From Paenibacillus arenosi (GTDB lineage Bacteria; Bacillota; Bacilli; Paenibacillales; Paenibacillaceae), in assembly GCF_014841135.1 (NCBI RefSeq), contig NZ_JACYTN010000005.1, forward strand, positions 1 through 64,000: a DNA stretch of 64,000 nucleotides. The letters run 5' to 3'. The notes under the pieces are model-generated. The model was given only the letters and a program-made list of their open reading frames with translations. It did not search any database and was not told the DNA's origin. A program made the translations under genes and the position numbers. Below are positions 43,935 to 52,493 of this stretch, one piece after another (positions within the stretch are counted from its first letter, which is position 1; each line of letters begins with the position of its first letter).

Positions 43935-45407
43935 ATGGAAATGCTGGATAAAGACCTAAGATCCATTCAAGAAGTCCGTGATCTTATTAAAAAAGCCAAG
44001 GAAGCTCAAGCAAAATTGGCTGTTATGACACAGGCACAAATCGACGCTATCGTCAAAGCAATCGCAGATGCGGGTTATGCACATCGTGAGAAGCTTGCAA
44101 GAATGGCTAATGAAGAAACTGGATTTGGCCGTTGGGAAGACAAAATCGTCAAAAATGCATTCGCTTCGAAACATGTCTATGAGTCTATCAAAGACATGAA
44201 GACAGTTGGCATTATTAATGATGATAAAGCCCACAAAGTGATGGATGTAGCTGTACCGGTTGGTGTTGTTGCGGGATTGATTCCTTCCACGAACCCGACA
44301 TCTACAGTTATCTATAAAGCACTAATTTCTCTTAAAGCAGGAAACAGTATCGTGTTCTCCCCGCATCCGAATGCATTGAAAAGCATTTTGGAGACGGTAA
44401 AAGTAATCAATGATGCTGCTGTACAAGCTGGTTGTCCAGAAGGTGCAATTGCATCGATGACAGTTCCTACGATTCAAGGAACGGATCAATTGATGAAGCA
44501 TAAAGATACATCTGTCATTCTTGCAACAGGTGGAGAAGCAATGGTTAAAGCTGCTTACTCCTCTGGTACGCCAGCTATCGGTGTAGGTCCTGGTAATGGT
44601 CCTGCCTTCATCGAGAAAAGCGCGAACTTCGAACTTGCTGTTAAACGCATCTTGGATTCCAAGACGTTCGACAACGGCACGATCTGTGCTTCCGAGCAAT
44701 CGGTTATCGTAGAAGCTTGCAGCAAGGAAGCAGTTATGGCTGAGTTCAAGAAGCAGGGAGCATACTTCCTGACTGCTGACGAAGCTGTTCAGCTTGGCAA
44801 ATTCATCATGCGTGCGAATGGCACGATGAACCCGCAAATCGTGGGTCGCAGCGTTGACCATATCGCGAAGCTAGCGAACTTGAACGTACCAGCTGGTACT
44901 CGTGTCCTCATCGCTGAGGAAACAAGTGTTGGCCGCAACGTTCCTTACTCCCGTGAGAAGTTGGCTCCAATTCTTGCCTTCTACACAGAAGACAATTGGG
45001 AAGCGGCTTGCGCGCGCAGCATCGAGATCTTGAATGGTGAAGGCGCTGGACATACGATGATGATTCACTCTGAAAATGAGGAAATCATTCGTCAGTTCGC
45101 ACTCAAGCAGCCAGTATCTCGCTTGCTTGTTAATACACCGGGCGCACTAGGCGGTATTGGTGCTACAACAGCAATCGCTCCTGCACTTACATTGGGATGC
45201 GGTGCTGTAGGCGGAAGCTCTACTTCCGACAACGTTAGCCCGATGAACCTGCTTAACATCCGTAAATTGACTTACGGATTGAGAGAATTGGAAGACTTGG
45301 TTGAACAACCAACTGTACAAGCTGCTCCAGCAGTAGCAACCATTTCTCAAGACGACAAAGAGCAATTGATCAGCATGATCGTAGCTCGCATTCTCGAAAA
45401 AATGTAA
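43935..45407 (+). CDS. eutE: EutE, CoA-acylating acetaldehyde dehydrogenase
   Basis: A 490-residue aldehyde dehydrogenase converting acetaldehyde, NAD and CoA to acetyl-CoA. ATG 43935 is used; TTG 43932 is in frame. The catalytic cysteine is C251 in NGTICASEQ, and SVRNVPYSREK-like VGRNVPYSREKL and GGIGATTAIAPALTLG are family blocks. The C-terminus carries an Ala/Pro/Val-rich linker and then an amphipathic helix (KEQLISMIVARILEKM) that looks like an encapsulation peptide placed at the C-terminus. Confidence 0.95.
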   Translation: MEMLDKDLRSIQEVRDLIKKAKEAQAKLAVMTQAQIDAIVKAIADAGYAHREKLARMANEETGFGRWEDKIVKNAFASKHVYESIKDMKTVGIINDDKAHKVMDVAVPVGVVAGLIPSTNPTSTVIYKALISLKAGNSIVFSPHPNALKSILETVKVINDAAVQAGCPEGAIASMTVPTIQGTDQLMKHKDTSVILATGGEAMVKAAYSSGTPAIGVGPGNGPAFIEKSANFELAVKRILDSKTFDNGTICASEQSVIVEACSKEAVMAEFKKQGAYFLTADEAVQLGKFIMRANGTMNPQIVGRSVDHIAKLANLNVPAGTRVLIAEETSVGRNVPYSREKLAPILAFYTEDNWEAACARSIEILNGEGAGHTMMIHSENEEIIRQFALKQPVSRLLVNTPGALGGIGATTAIAPALTLGCGAVGGSSTSDNVSPMNLLNIRKLTYGLRELEDLVEQPTVQAAPAVATISQDDKEQLISMIVARILEKM

Positions 45408-45508
45408 TTGTTCTCGTTTTCTTATTTTGGACTGGTTATAAGCAACCGCTCGTAATGGCGAATGGGAGCAGAATCATTTTAAACAATGGCATGGTTCGAC
45501 GTTATAGA

Positions 45509-45539
45509 TGAGTTTTTCCCCAATAGTTATATAAAAACT
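45509..45539 (+). other. Perfect 8-bp stem-loop upstream of eutM
   Basis: GAGTTTTT (45509-45516) pairs with AAAAACTC (45532-45539). There is no uridine tract on the plus strand. The 246-base gap between eutE and eutM otherwise shows only AT-rich sequence with a weak promoter-like TTGCGA at 45584 and TATATA-rich bases after it. It may be a processing or stability element that sets eutM level apart from eutE. Confidence 0.45.
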
Positions 45540-45653
45540 CAAGGACAACAGCGAATGAAAAATGATCGGTTTCCCACAAGCTATTGCGAGCAACTGTTTA
45601 TATATATATCTATTTATTCACTAATTTCACATATAACTTAGGAGGAATTTACA

Positions 45654-45944
45654 ATGGCAAACGCAAACGCACTAGGAATGGTAGAAACTAAAGGTTTGGT
45701 AGGCGCAATCGAAGCAGCAGACGCAATGGTAAAAGCAGCAAACGTTACTCTTATCGGTAAAGAGCAAATCGGTGCAGGTCTAGTAACAGTAATGGTACGC
45801 GGTGACGTAGGTGCAGTTAAAGCAGCTACAGATGCAGGTGCAGCAGCAGCTGAGCGTGTAGGTGAATTGTTGTCCGTACACGTAATTCCAAGACCACACA
45901 CTGAAGTTGACGCAATTCTTCCAAAAACAAAAATTACTGAGTAA
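45654..45944 (+). CDS. eutM: EutM, major BMC-H shell protein
   Basis: A 96-residue hexameric shell protein with the standard sequence [45 protein letters not shown] and [20 protein letters not shown] lies seven bases before ATG 45654. Codon use is very biased toward GCA and GTA, in line with a highly expressed gene. It is separated from neighbours by 246 bases upstream and 208 bases downstream, so independent control or RNA processing is plausible. The downstream gap holds hairpins GGGTGC/GCACCC and GCGGCT/AGCCGC but no clear terminator. Confidence 0.95.
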   Translation: MANANALGMVETKGLVGAIEAADAMVKAANVTLIGKEQIGAGLVTVMVRGDVGAVKAATDAGAAAAERVGELLSVHVIPRPHTEVDAILPKTKITE

Positions 45945-46152
45945 TTTCGTTCTGGAAGCATAGGATCTCTCTCATATTTAGGCATTACGCATTATGCTAG
46001 TTTATTCAAGTTCACGGCTCATGAAATAATAAATGATTTTTACCTAAAGGTTAGGTTGGAGGGTGCGGTGTAAACTTGCACCCCCATCTTGCCTATAGCG
46101 ATTTTCTCTAAAGGCAGCGGCTCAAACAGCCGCATGTAAAGGATGTGAGAAC

Positions 46153-47019
46153 ATGGCTGTCATCACGGAAAGCGGATTGCGCAAGCACTTTCGCAACCAG
46201 AACTTGAAAGAGGTTGCCGTTTATGAAGTAGTCAAGGGGACAATTTTGACACCCTCGGCAAAGAGCTTCTTAACGGATCATCAGATCGAGCTTCGTTACG
46301 TACAACCTGGACAAACTTCCGCTCCTGAGGCTGAGACATTGAGCAAGACGTCAGCAACGACAGACGCATCAGAGGCAGCTAATTCGTCCGCAGCATCTTC
46401 CGCTTCACAGCGGGAAGTAAAGCTTCAAATTACGAAAAATTTGGACACCGAGCCACAAACGGCAATGAAAAAGCGTTTTCGTACGTTATATGGCGGTTTT
46501 CTAGAAACGAAGCCGGAGCATATGACTCATTTGTATGGAAATATGCTGGTGTTTAAAGACCATCCACGGATTTTGTTCCGCGGCAAATTAGATTCGCTAG
46601 AAACGAAACTACTAGAAGCGCAAATCAGCTGTCACAAGCTGAATATGACCAAGTTGGTCGAGGATTTGGAAGAAGTATTGCAATTTGTAAGACGCATCGT
46701 TCGATGTGAAGTGTTAAGTGAACCGATTGAAGAATTTCATTTGCTTGGGATGACACCTAAGGAACTGCGGGAGCAGTCTCATTTTCCCAAGAAGCATTTT
46801 GGATTGGAACATTTTCAACCCAGCTTTGATATGGGCGAAGCGGTTGTTGTCATAAATGCGTTGCGCACAATGACGAGGGAGACGGAACTGCTGGCTTATC
46901 AAGCCTTCAAGAAGGAGCATGGCGAAGCCGATCGTGAAGATATCATTCTTTCACTGAATCGACTCTCATCGTTGTTCTGGATTATTATGTTCCGCATCCG
47001 CGTAGGACAGTACAACTAA
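46153..47019 (+). CDS. eutT: EutT, corrinoid adenosyltransferase
   Basis: A 288-residue enzyme that makes adenosylcobalamin for EutBC and its reactivation. The N-terminal 50 residues (VITESGLRKHFRNQ ... ILTPSAKSFLTDHQI) are the module shared by EutT and EutQ-like proteins. A Ser/Ala-rich linker follows (residues about 55-90), then the catalytic domain with HLYGNMLVFKDHPRILFRGKLDSLE. The Cys-Cys-x-x-Cys metal motif of Salmonella EutT is absent; only ISCHKL has a cysteine in that area. It may therefore belong to a class that does not need the metal. Confidence 0.88.
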   Translation: MAVITESGLRKHFRNQNLKEVAVYEVVKGTILTPSAKSFLTDHQIELRYVQPGQTSAPEAETLSKTSATTDASEAANSSAASSASQREVKLQITKNLDTEPQTAMKKRFRTLYGGFLETKPEHMTHLYGNMLVFKDHPRILFRGKLDSLETKLLEAQISCHKLNMTKLVEDLEEVLQFVRRIVRCEVLSEPIEEFHLLGMTPKELREQSHFPKKHFGLEHFQPSFDMGEAVVVINALRTMTRETELLAYQAFKKEHGEADREDIILSLNRLSSLFWIIMFRIRVGQYN

Positions 47020-47046
47020 GATCGTACAACTGATGAGGTGAGCAGA

Positions 47047-47682
47047 ATGGATAATCAGCTAGTTGAAAGTATTGTAAATGAAGTTATTAAACGCGTACAG
47101 GATGAAGCTTGCTTCGAGGTAGAAGCATCAGGTAAACACGTTCATTTGAATCGTGAAGCAATCGATGCTTTGTTCGGTGAAGGCTATCAATTGACGAAAG
47201 CACGTGATCTCTCTCAACCAGGACAATACGCTTGCAAAGAGCGCGTTACGCTAATTGGACCAAAAGGCAGCTTGCACAATGTTATCGTACTTGGACCAGA
47301 GCGTAAACAGTCTCAAGTGGAAATTTCACTTACGGATTCTGTCGTGCTAGGTGTGTCTGTACCTGTAAGAGAGAGCGGCAAAATCGAGGGAACACCTGGT
47401 GTTATTATTGCTGCTGGCAGCAATGTACACAAGCTTGATCAAGGTCTTATTGCAGCACAGCGCCACATTCACGTAAAAGCAGAAGATGCAGCGAAATTTA
47501 ACGTGACAAATGGTGAGATCGTACAGGTAAAAGTAATGGGCAAACGTCCACTTATTTTCGACGATGTACTTATTCGTGTTAGCCCTAACTTTGAGACGTA
47601 TATGCATATCGATTATGACGAAGCGAATGCGTGCGGCTTTGTAAAAGGTACGAAGGGTCAAATTTTGAAGAAAACCAAGTAA
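47047..47682 (+). CDS. pduL: PduL-type phosphate acyltransferase (EutD function)
   Basis: A 211-residue PduL-fold enzyme converting acetyl-CoA and phosphate to acetyl phosphate. ATG 47047 follows GAGGTG; the open frame begins three codons earlier at GTG 47038. Residues 1-17 (MDNQLVESIVNEVIKRV) form the amphipathic encapsulation peptide. Zinc-binding histidines lie in the conserved blocks SGKHVHLNREAIDALFG and AAQRHIHVKAEDAAKF. In many eut operons of Firmicutes this unrelated enzyme replaces the classic EutD (PTA family), and that is the case here. Confidence 0.93.
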   Translation: MDNQLVESIVNEVIKRVQDEACFEVEASGKHVHLNREAIDALFGEGYQLTKARDLSQPGQYACKERVTLIGPKGSLHNVIVLGPERKQSQVEISLTDSVVLGVSVPVRESGKIEGTPGVIIAAGSNVHKLDQGLIAAQRHIHVKAEDAAKFNVTNGEIVQVKVMGKRPLIFDDVLIRVSPNFETYMHIDYDEANACGFVKGTKGQILKKTK

Positions 47683-47744
47683 ACGTTCGAGCACAGCATT
47701 GTGCTTGTCAAAGTGGGAGTAGCAGGTATTGCTATCGATCGCTG

Positions 47745-47860
47745 TTGTCGTCGAGTTCTTTCTATGAATGCTTTCACAGTGGGAGCTCGACGACAAAGGC
47801 GACCACTTCGTTTTTTAGAAGATGAGATGCTACTTCGTATCCGCTAAGTAGTATCTTTTT
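47745..47860 (+). terminator. Inverted repeat and terminator-like hairpin inside the eut operon
   Basis: TTGTCGTCGAG (47745-47755) pairs perfectly with CTCGACGACAA (47786-47796). Downstream, GATGCTACTT (47826-47835) pairs with AAGTAGTATC (47846-47855) over ten positions (one G-U), followed by TTTTT. The next gene starts at 47891, so this is an internal attenuator or processing site. I looked for the A1/G4 hexaloop pair seen at the three EutV sites and did not find a convincing one. Confidence 0.65.
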
Positions 47861-47890
47861 GTTCAACCTATCACTATAGGGGGTGAAAAA

Positions 47891-48643
47891 ATGAACCTAG
47901 AAGCTCACCAACAGGCCGCACTCATTCAGGCGGTAACGGATGAAGTGATGCGAAGACTTGAGCAGATGAAACAAGGTCAATCGACGGTGACGAAAAAACG
48001 AGCGGTACTACTATCTATGGAATCGCTTCCAGAGTTAGAAAGTATGCTGAATCCGCATGTTGAGGTTTCTTATTATGAAGCATCGATGCGTGATTGCGAG
48101 TTGCTCATTATTCCAAAAGTATGTCTCCAACTGCTTGCTAACTTAGCAAATGGACTTAGTGCAGGGCCGCGTGAACGATTTGTGCTGACGATGCTTCTCA
48201 AAGGCAGACAAGTTGTCGTACTGGAAGAAGGATTGCTTTATCGCAAATACAAAGCAACGGCTCCTGTCCATTTGTACAAGCTGTATGAAGGTTTTGCTCA
48301 TCAGCTTAACAATTACGGGATCAGGACGGTAAAGACTGCGGAACTGTTATCGGTATGCCAAGAAGATGATCAGCAAGCCGAAGCCCAGTTGAGATGCTCG
48401 CTCACGCGTACACATACGGAAGCAACGGCTTCATCTTGCACGATTCCTCAAGTCAGCACAGCAGAATCGACAAAAGCAGTGACACCCGAAGTTTTGACTT
48501 CGAAAGTAATCACAGAAGCAGTTGTGAAGAAGTTCCGTCAAACTCATCATCGCGATGAGATCGTAATTAGCAAGAGCAGCATTATCACACCGCTGGCGCA
48601 AGATTATTTGCGTATGCAGCACATGCAAGTACACAGAAGATAA
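47891..48643 (+). CDS. Eut-associated protein of unknown role (eut_hyp-like)
   Basis: A 250-residue protein I recognise only as the kind of conserved hypothetical found in Firmicutes eut operons. The N-terminus AALIQAVTDEVMRRLEQM is an amphipathic helix of the encapsulation type. The middle (residues 45-160) has an alternating alpha/beta pattern with PKVCLQLLANLANGL and RERFVLTMLLKGRQVVVLEEG, similar in style to flavoprotein-like or PduL-neighbour proteins. The C-terminus VITEAVVKKFRQTHHRDEI...SSIITPLAQDYL repeats the module found at the EutT N-terminus. Confidence 0.7.
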   Translation: MNLEAHQQAALIQAVTDEVMRRLEQMKQGQSTVTKKRAVLLSMESLPELESMLNPHVEVSYYEASMRDCELLIIPKVCLQLLANLANGLSAGPRERFVLTMLLKGRQVVVLEEGLLYRKYKATAPVHLYKLYEGFAHQLNNYGIRTVKTAELLSVCQEDDQQAEAQLRCSLTRTHTEATASSCTIPQVSTAESTKAVTPEVLTSKVITEAVVKKFRQTHHRDEIVISKSSIITPLAQDYLRMQHMQVHRR

Positions 48644-48664
48644 CGGCAAGGTGAGGTGAACCCG

Positions 48665-48940
48665 ATGATCGTGGGAAAAGTGGTAGGCAGCCTGTGGGCT
48701 ACTCGTAAAGACAACAAGCTCAATGGGTTGACGTTTTTGGTAGTGAAGCCCATAACGCATGAGGATGGAGCGATTTCGCGCGACAGCATTGTTGCTGCGG
48801 ACAATGCGGGTGCAGGTATCGGCGATACGGTGCTTGTGACGACAGGAAGCGCTGCCCGAACATCGATATCGAATTCGGATGTTCCTGTGGACGCAGTGAT
48901 CGTGGGAATTGTCGATTCTATCGAGGTATCCCATGACTAG
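48665..48940 (+). CDS. eutN: EutN, pentameric vertex (BMV) protein
   Basis: A 91-residue EutN/CcmL-type protein that closes the corners of the shell. ATG 48665 follows GAGGTG; the frame opens at GTG 48656. It begins MIVGKVVGSLWATRKDNKL and contains GLTFLVVKPI, AADNAGAGIGDTVLVTTGSAAR and VDAVIVGIVDSIEV, all diagnostic of the family. Its stop codon overlaps the next start by eight bases. Confidence 0.95.
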   Translation: MIVGKVVGSLWATRKDNKLNGLTFLVVKPITHEDGAISRDSIVAADNAGAGIGDTVLVTTGSAARTSISNSDVPVDAVIVGIVDSIEVSHD

Positions 48941-49478
48941 TGCAGTAGGCGTCGTAGAGTTGCGAAGCATCAGCAAGGGCTATGAGACAGCTGATCAGAT
49001 GCTGAAAACTTCACCTGTGACGGTTCATCATCTCAAGCCGATATGCCCAGGTAAGTTTCTAATCATTATGAGCGGTGACACGGCAGATGTAGAAGTTGCG
49101 ATGGCAGCAGCCAAAGTAGAAGCAGGCGACTATCGCATTAGTGACTTTGTGCTGCATGGCATTCATTCTGACATCATCGAAGGATTGAAAGGACGTAAGT
49201 CCTCTATTGCTGTTGATTCGATTGGTATCGTAGAAACATCTACCGTGTCTTCTGGTATTTTTGCTCTAAATGAAGCTTTGAAGCAGTGCGATATTCATGT
49301 GAAAAAAATGAACCTCGGCATGGCAATTGGCGGCAAGTTTCTCGCCGCATTTACGGGAAGCGTCAGCGACGTGGAGCAAGGAATGAACGTCTTTATTTCC
49401 GCTATGGATCAGAAGCGGATCATTCATACGACGGTGCTGCGCTCTCCAAGCGAGGAAATCAAGCAGCAGTTCCGCTAA
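48933..49478 (+). CDS. PduT-like tandem BMC-T shell protein with Cys38
   Basis: A 181-residue tandem BMC protein. ATG 48933 overlaps the end of eutN. Domain 1 (AVGVVELRSISKGYETADQML) and domain 2 (SIGIVETSTVSSGIFALNEAL) follow the PduT pattern, and LKPICPGKFLIIMSGD places a cysteine at residue 38. In PduT this residue coordinates an Fe-S cluster at the three-fold pore. The C-terminal half carries MAIGGKFLAAFTGSVSDVEQG, as in PduT. EutL is already present, so the shell has two different tandem-BMC proteins. A role in electron transfer through the shell would be inferred from PduT. Confidence 0.88.
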   Translation: MTSAVGVVELRSISKGYETADQMLKTSPVTVHHLKPICPGKFLIIMSGDTADVEVAMAAAKVEAGDYRISDFVLHGIHSDIIEGLKGRKSSIAVDSIGIVETSTVSSGIFALNEALKQCDIHVKKMNLGMAIGGKFLAAFTGSVSDVEQGMNVFISAMDQKRIIHTTVLRSPSEEIKQQFR

Positions 49479-49538
49479 GAGGTCATTATAGAAAGATCAT
49501 TGTAAGAACGCTCATCATAAGAATGGGGGATCACCTTC

Positions 49539-50642
49539 GTGGAAATCAACGAAATTATTATCTACGCCATGGTACTATTTATGGTTCTCGGTGCGCTTGA
49601 TAAAGCCATTGGAAACAAATTCGGATTGGGACATCAATTCGATGAAGGGATTATGGCGATGGGGTCTTTGACCCTAGCGATGGTAGGGATCATCTCTCTA
49701 TCACCGGTCTTGGCAAAAGTATTAAGCCCAATCGTTGTTCCGATTTACAGTGCGCTTGGCGCAGACCCTGCTATGTTCGCGACTACACTGTTAGCGAATG
49801 ACATGGGTGGATATTCACTTGCGATGGAGCTAGCGAACACACCTGAAGCAGGATTGTTCGCAGGTACGATTTTAGGCGCAATGTTAGGACCGACAATCGT
49901 ATTCATTATTCCAGTTGCACTAGGTATCATTAAGAAAGATGACCACAAGTTCCTTGCAACTGGTGTATTGGCTGGTATTATTACCATTCCACTTGGATGC
50001 TTGGTTGGTGGATTGGTTGCAGGCTTCTCGATTGGCATGATTTTATCCAATCTAGTACCAATTATTATTTTCGCAGTACTTATCGCACTTGGCTTGTGGA
50101 AGTTCCCGCAAGGGATGATTAAAGGCTTCACTATTTTTGGTCAATTTATCGTAATTGTAGCTACACTAGGTCTTGCAGTAGCTATCATTCATCAGCTTAC
50201 AGATGTTACGATTATTCCTGGTATGGCTCCAATTAGTGAAGGCATCGAAATTGTTGGTCACATTGCTATCGTCTTGGCAGGTGCTTTCGCGATGGTGTTT
50301 GTGATTACGAAGCTGTTCAACAAGCCATTGATGAAAATGGGTAAATTGCTTGGTATGAACGAAGTTGCAGCAGCTGGTATGGTTGCGACACTTGCTAACG
50401 TTATTCCGATGTTCGGTATGATGAAAGATATGGATGCTCGTGGTAAAGTCATCAACGTTGCTTTTGCTGTATCCGCAGCATTCGTGTTCGGTGATCACCT
50501 TGGCTTCACAGCTGGGGTAGCGAAAGAAATGATCTTCCCGATGATCGTCGGTAAGTTGGTTGGTGGTATTACAGCTGTATTTGTAGCTATTTTCCTTGCG
50601 AAGAAGATGGCTCCAGAGCCTGCAGCTGTAGAAGGAAAGTAA
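49539..50642 (+). CDS. eutH: EutH, ethanolamine transporter
   Basis: A 367-residue membrane protein with about ten or eleven hydrophobic helices. GTG 49539 follows GGGGGATC. Conserved EutH blocks are LGALDKAIGNKFGLGHQFDEG, LANDMGGYSLAMELA, FAGTILGAMLGPTIVFIIP and FGDHLGFTAGVAKEMIFPMI. EutH brings in ethanolamine when diffusion of the uncharged form is not enough. It is the last gene of the operon, with a strong terminator 83 bases after its stop. Confidence 0.95.
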   Translation: MEINEIIIYAMVLFMVLGALDKAIGNKFGLGHQFDEGIMAMGSLTLAMVGIISLSPVLAKVLSPIVVPIYSALGADPAMFATTLLANDMGGYSLAMELANTPEAGLFAGTILGAMLGPTIVFIIPVALGIIKKDDHKFLATGVLAGIITIPLGCLVGGLVAGFSIGMILSNLVPIIIFAVLIALGLWKFPQGMIKGFTIFGQFIVIVATLGLAVAIIHQLTDVTIIPGMAPISEGIEIVGHIAIVLAGAFAMVFVITKLFNKPLMKMGKLLGMNEVAAAGMVATLANVIPMFGMMKDMDARGKVINVAFAVSAAFVFGDHLGFTAGVAKEMIFPMIVGKLVGGITAVFVAIFLAKKMAPEPAAVEGK

Positions 50643-50724
50643 TACCTCAAGTTAGCATGTAAATTAACATGCAGCATAAATGATTAGAAATAGATAATAG
50701 TCACCTAATGCAAGTTAACAAAGT

Positions 50725-50781
50725 AGAACTCGCAGCTCAGACACGATGTCATATGTGTGCTGAGCAGCGGGTTCTTTTTTT
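50725..50781 (+). terminator. Terminator of the eut operon
   Basis: AGAACTCGC (50725-50733) pairs with GCGGGTTCT (50767-50775), with an inner GCTCAG/CTGAGC stem, followed by seven thymines. Confidence 0.88.
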
Positions 50782-50923
50782 ATTTTGATATAACAGACTA
50801 GTGGTTCGTTTCATTTAGTGAGCAAGGAATATGCAAATACGATGTTGAATAAGAAAATGAACGAATAAATGGAAAGAACGCTCTGTTGATGAGGTGATTA
50901 TAGAGTGCCAGAGAGGTGAGCTA

Positions 50924-51658
50924 ATGGTAGTTGAGACGAGTGGATACAGTCAATATAACGTTACTCTGTCTGTAGGCATTGCTTTGGGGGCGATAATCGT
51001 ATTGATTATTGCCATATATATGTATCGCAAAAAGCAAGATAACTCTGTGAGGCTATGGGTCGTTGCTATTGTTATCTACGTAGGATTATTCTCTTTCTCA
51101 ACTAGTTTTACGTTTAATCAACAAACAATGAAGCTCGCCATACTTCCGCTTGGGGTATGGCTTCTACTCGTGGTTCTGCCGAAACAATCGATAGAAAGGT
51201 ACCGCCCTTATGCATGGCTAGGTTTCTGTTCTAATTATTTGTTCCTGTTTCTCACGATTGTTATTAGCTTTATTCATGAAGGCGTGTATCCTAAATCGAA
51301 TCCGGCAACCTACATTTCCTACCTCGATAATGCCGTTCTCATTTCAATTCATTCTTCAGCTCAGCCTGCCGAGTTCAATAAAAATCGACTTCAAGAGCAA
51401 TTAGAACATCTAGTTCCAACGGATATGCAGGTCGATGAATGGCATCGTCAGTCAGTTATGAGTACGCAATCTCATTATAAACGGGAGCGGTTTCCTTATA
51501 TGCTCGTTGGTGTAAAGGCTCGGTGGGGAAGCGGTCTGTCTTCCACCATTTATATCGAACACGATGGGAAAGGATTATTGCTTACGACACCTGAACAGCA
51601 GCTTTATTATCGGGTAGGGGAATCGGTCCTTGAGAAGGAGGTTAACGATGTACCGTAG
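50924..51658 (+). CDS. Membrane protein of unknown function
   Basis: A 244-residue protein. ATG 50924 follows GAGAGGTGAG. Four hydrophobic segments occupy residues about 10-120 (VGIALGAIIVLIIAIYMY, LWVVAIVIYVGLFSF, LAILPLGVWLLLVVLP, LFLFLTIVISFI). The soluble C-terminal half ends with a beta-rich part (SSTIYIEHDGKGLLLTTPEQ). I recognise no family. The next gene starts inside its last codons, so the two form one translationally coupled unit. Confidence 0.75.
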   Translation: MVVETSGYSQYNVTLSVGIALGAIIVLIIAIYMYRKKQDNSVRLWVVAIVIYVGLFSFSTSFTFNQQTMKLAILPLGVWLLLVVLPKQSIERYRPYAWLGFCSNYLFLFLTIVISFIHEGVYPKSNPATYISYLDNAVLISIHSSAQPAEFNKNRLQEQLEHLVPTDMQVDEWHRQSVMSTQSHYKRERFPYMLVGVKARWGSGLSSTIYIEHDGKGLLLTTPEQQLYYRVGESVLEKEVNDVP

Positions 51659-52409
51659 AAAGAAACAGTGGACAATAGCCGGAGGAGTACTATTGGCAGT
51701 CATTTTTAGCTGCATTTGGTTTATATGGTTGCCATCGTCGCATCCGAGTCCAATCCCTAGTCGTCAAGCTATGCTTGCAGAGATTCGTAAACACTCCTTT
51801 GGCGTCGAAGCGCAAGAGATTGTAGATGTAATCTCGTTAGATGATCGGCACGTCTATGCTCCTTATATTTCAAAGGAAGGTAGTTATGGACAAAGTTTTT
51901 GGAGGTGGGATCGTAATCAATGGGTAATGGGTGGGATTCTGGATAAGGGTGAGCCTTATGTTTGGGAGTTAGATGGAAAGCCGTCTAAGCAATATATCGT
52001 ATATCATGTTGATCCGCAGGATGAAGTAGGAATGCTGAAGTATCATCTCTTAAGAGGTGTACATTACCAAATAACCGATGGCTGGCAACGATATACGCCT
52101 AGTGTTCAGATGTCTATATCCGTGCCTGTACAAGAACGTCGATATGGTGCCATTCCTGTGCCTAACGACTGGATACGTGTAATGGAAGAGGAGGCTCGAA
52201 TAAATAGAAGTGAGCGATCATCTGATATTTTTGGTTGGATGGCTTCTTCTGCTCAAGTGCGGATCGTATGGCATGCCTATGATCGCAAGGGCAAGGAAAC
52301 TTTTGCAGAACACTCTGTAAATGGTTCTAGCTATTGGGATGGTGGCCTCGCGCTACGTTTCATTTCGAGCATTAATGAGTCCGAGTTGGAGGTGAGTCCA
52401 AGCCCCTGA
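51648..52409 (+). CDS. Membrane-anchored protein of unknown function
   Basis: A 253-residue protein. ATG 51648 overlaps the preceding stop by eleven bases and follows AAGGAGG; the frame opens further upstream. One N-terminal anchor helix (IAGGVLLAVIFSCIWFIWL) is followed by an extracytoplasmic domain rich in W, Y and charged residues, with no recognisable motif. The pairing with the membrane protein before it suggests a two-part envelope complex. Confidence 0.75.
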   Translation: MYRRKKQWTIAGGVLLAVIFSCIWFIWLPSSHPSPIPSRQAMLAEIRKHSFGVEAQEIVDVISLDDRHVYAPYISKEGSYGQSFWRWDRNQWVMGGILDKGEPYVWELDGKPSKQYIVYHVDPQDEVGMLKYHLLRGVHYQITDGWQRYTPSVQMSISVPVQERRYGAIPVPNDWIRVMEEEARINRSERSSDIFGWMASSAQVRIVWHAYDRKGKETFAEHSVNGSSYWDGGLALRFISSINESELEVSPSP

Positions 52410-52493
52410 GAGAGCTATTATCAATGAAACAACGTATCGTAGAGTAAGTACATCATTTCATGTACGATTAGAACATATAGGAGGAAGATGGTT

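Noticed and set aside
45461-45500. AATGGC occurrences upstream of eutM that resemble EutV hexaloops
   Set aside because: The flanking bases do not form stems (CTCGT/GAATG and AAAC/ATGG mismatch), and no partnering second hairpin or terminator follows.
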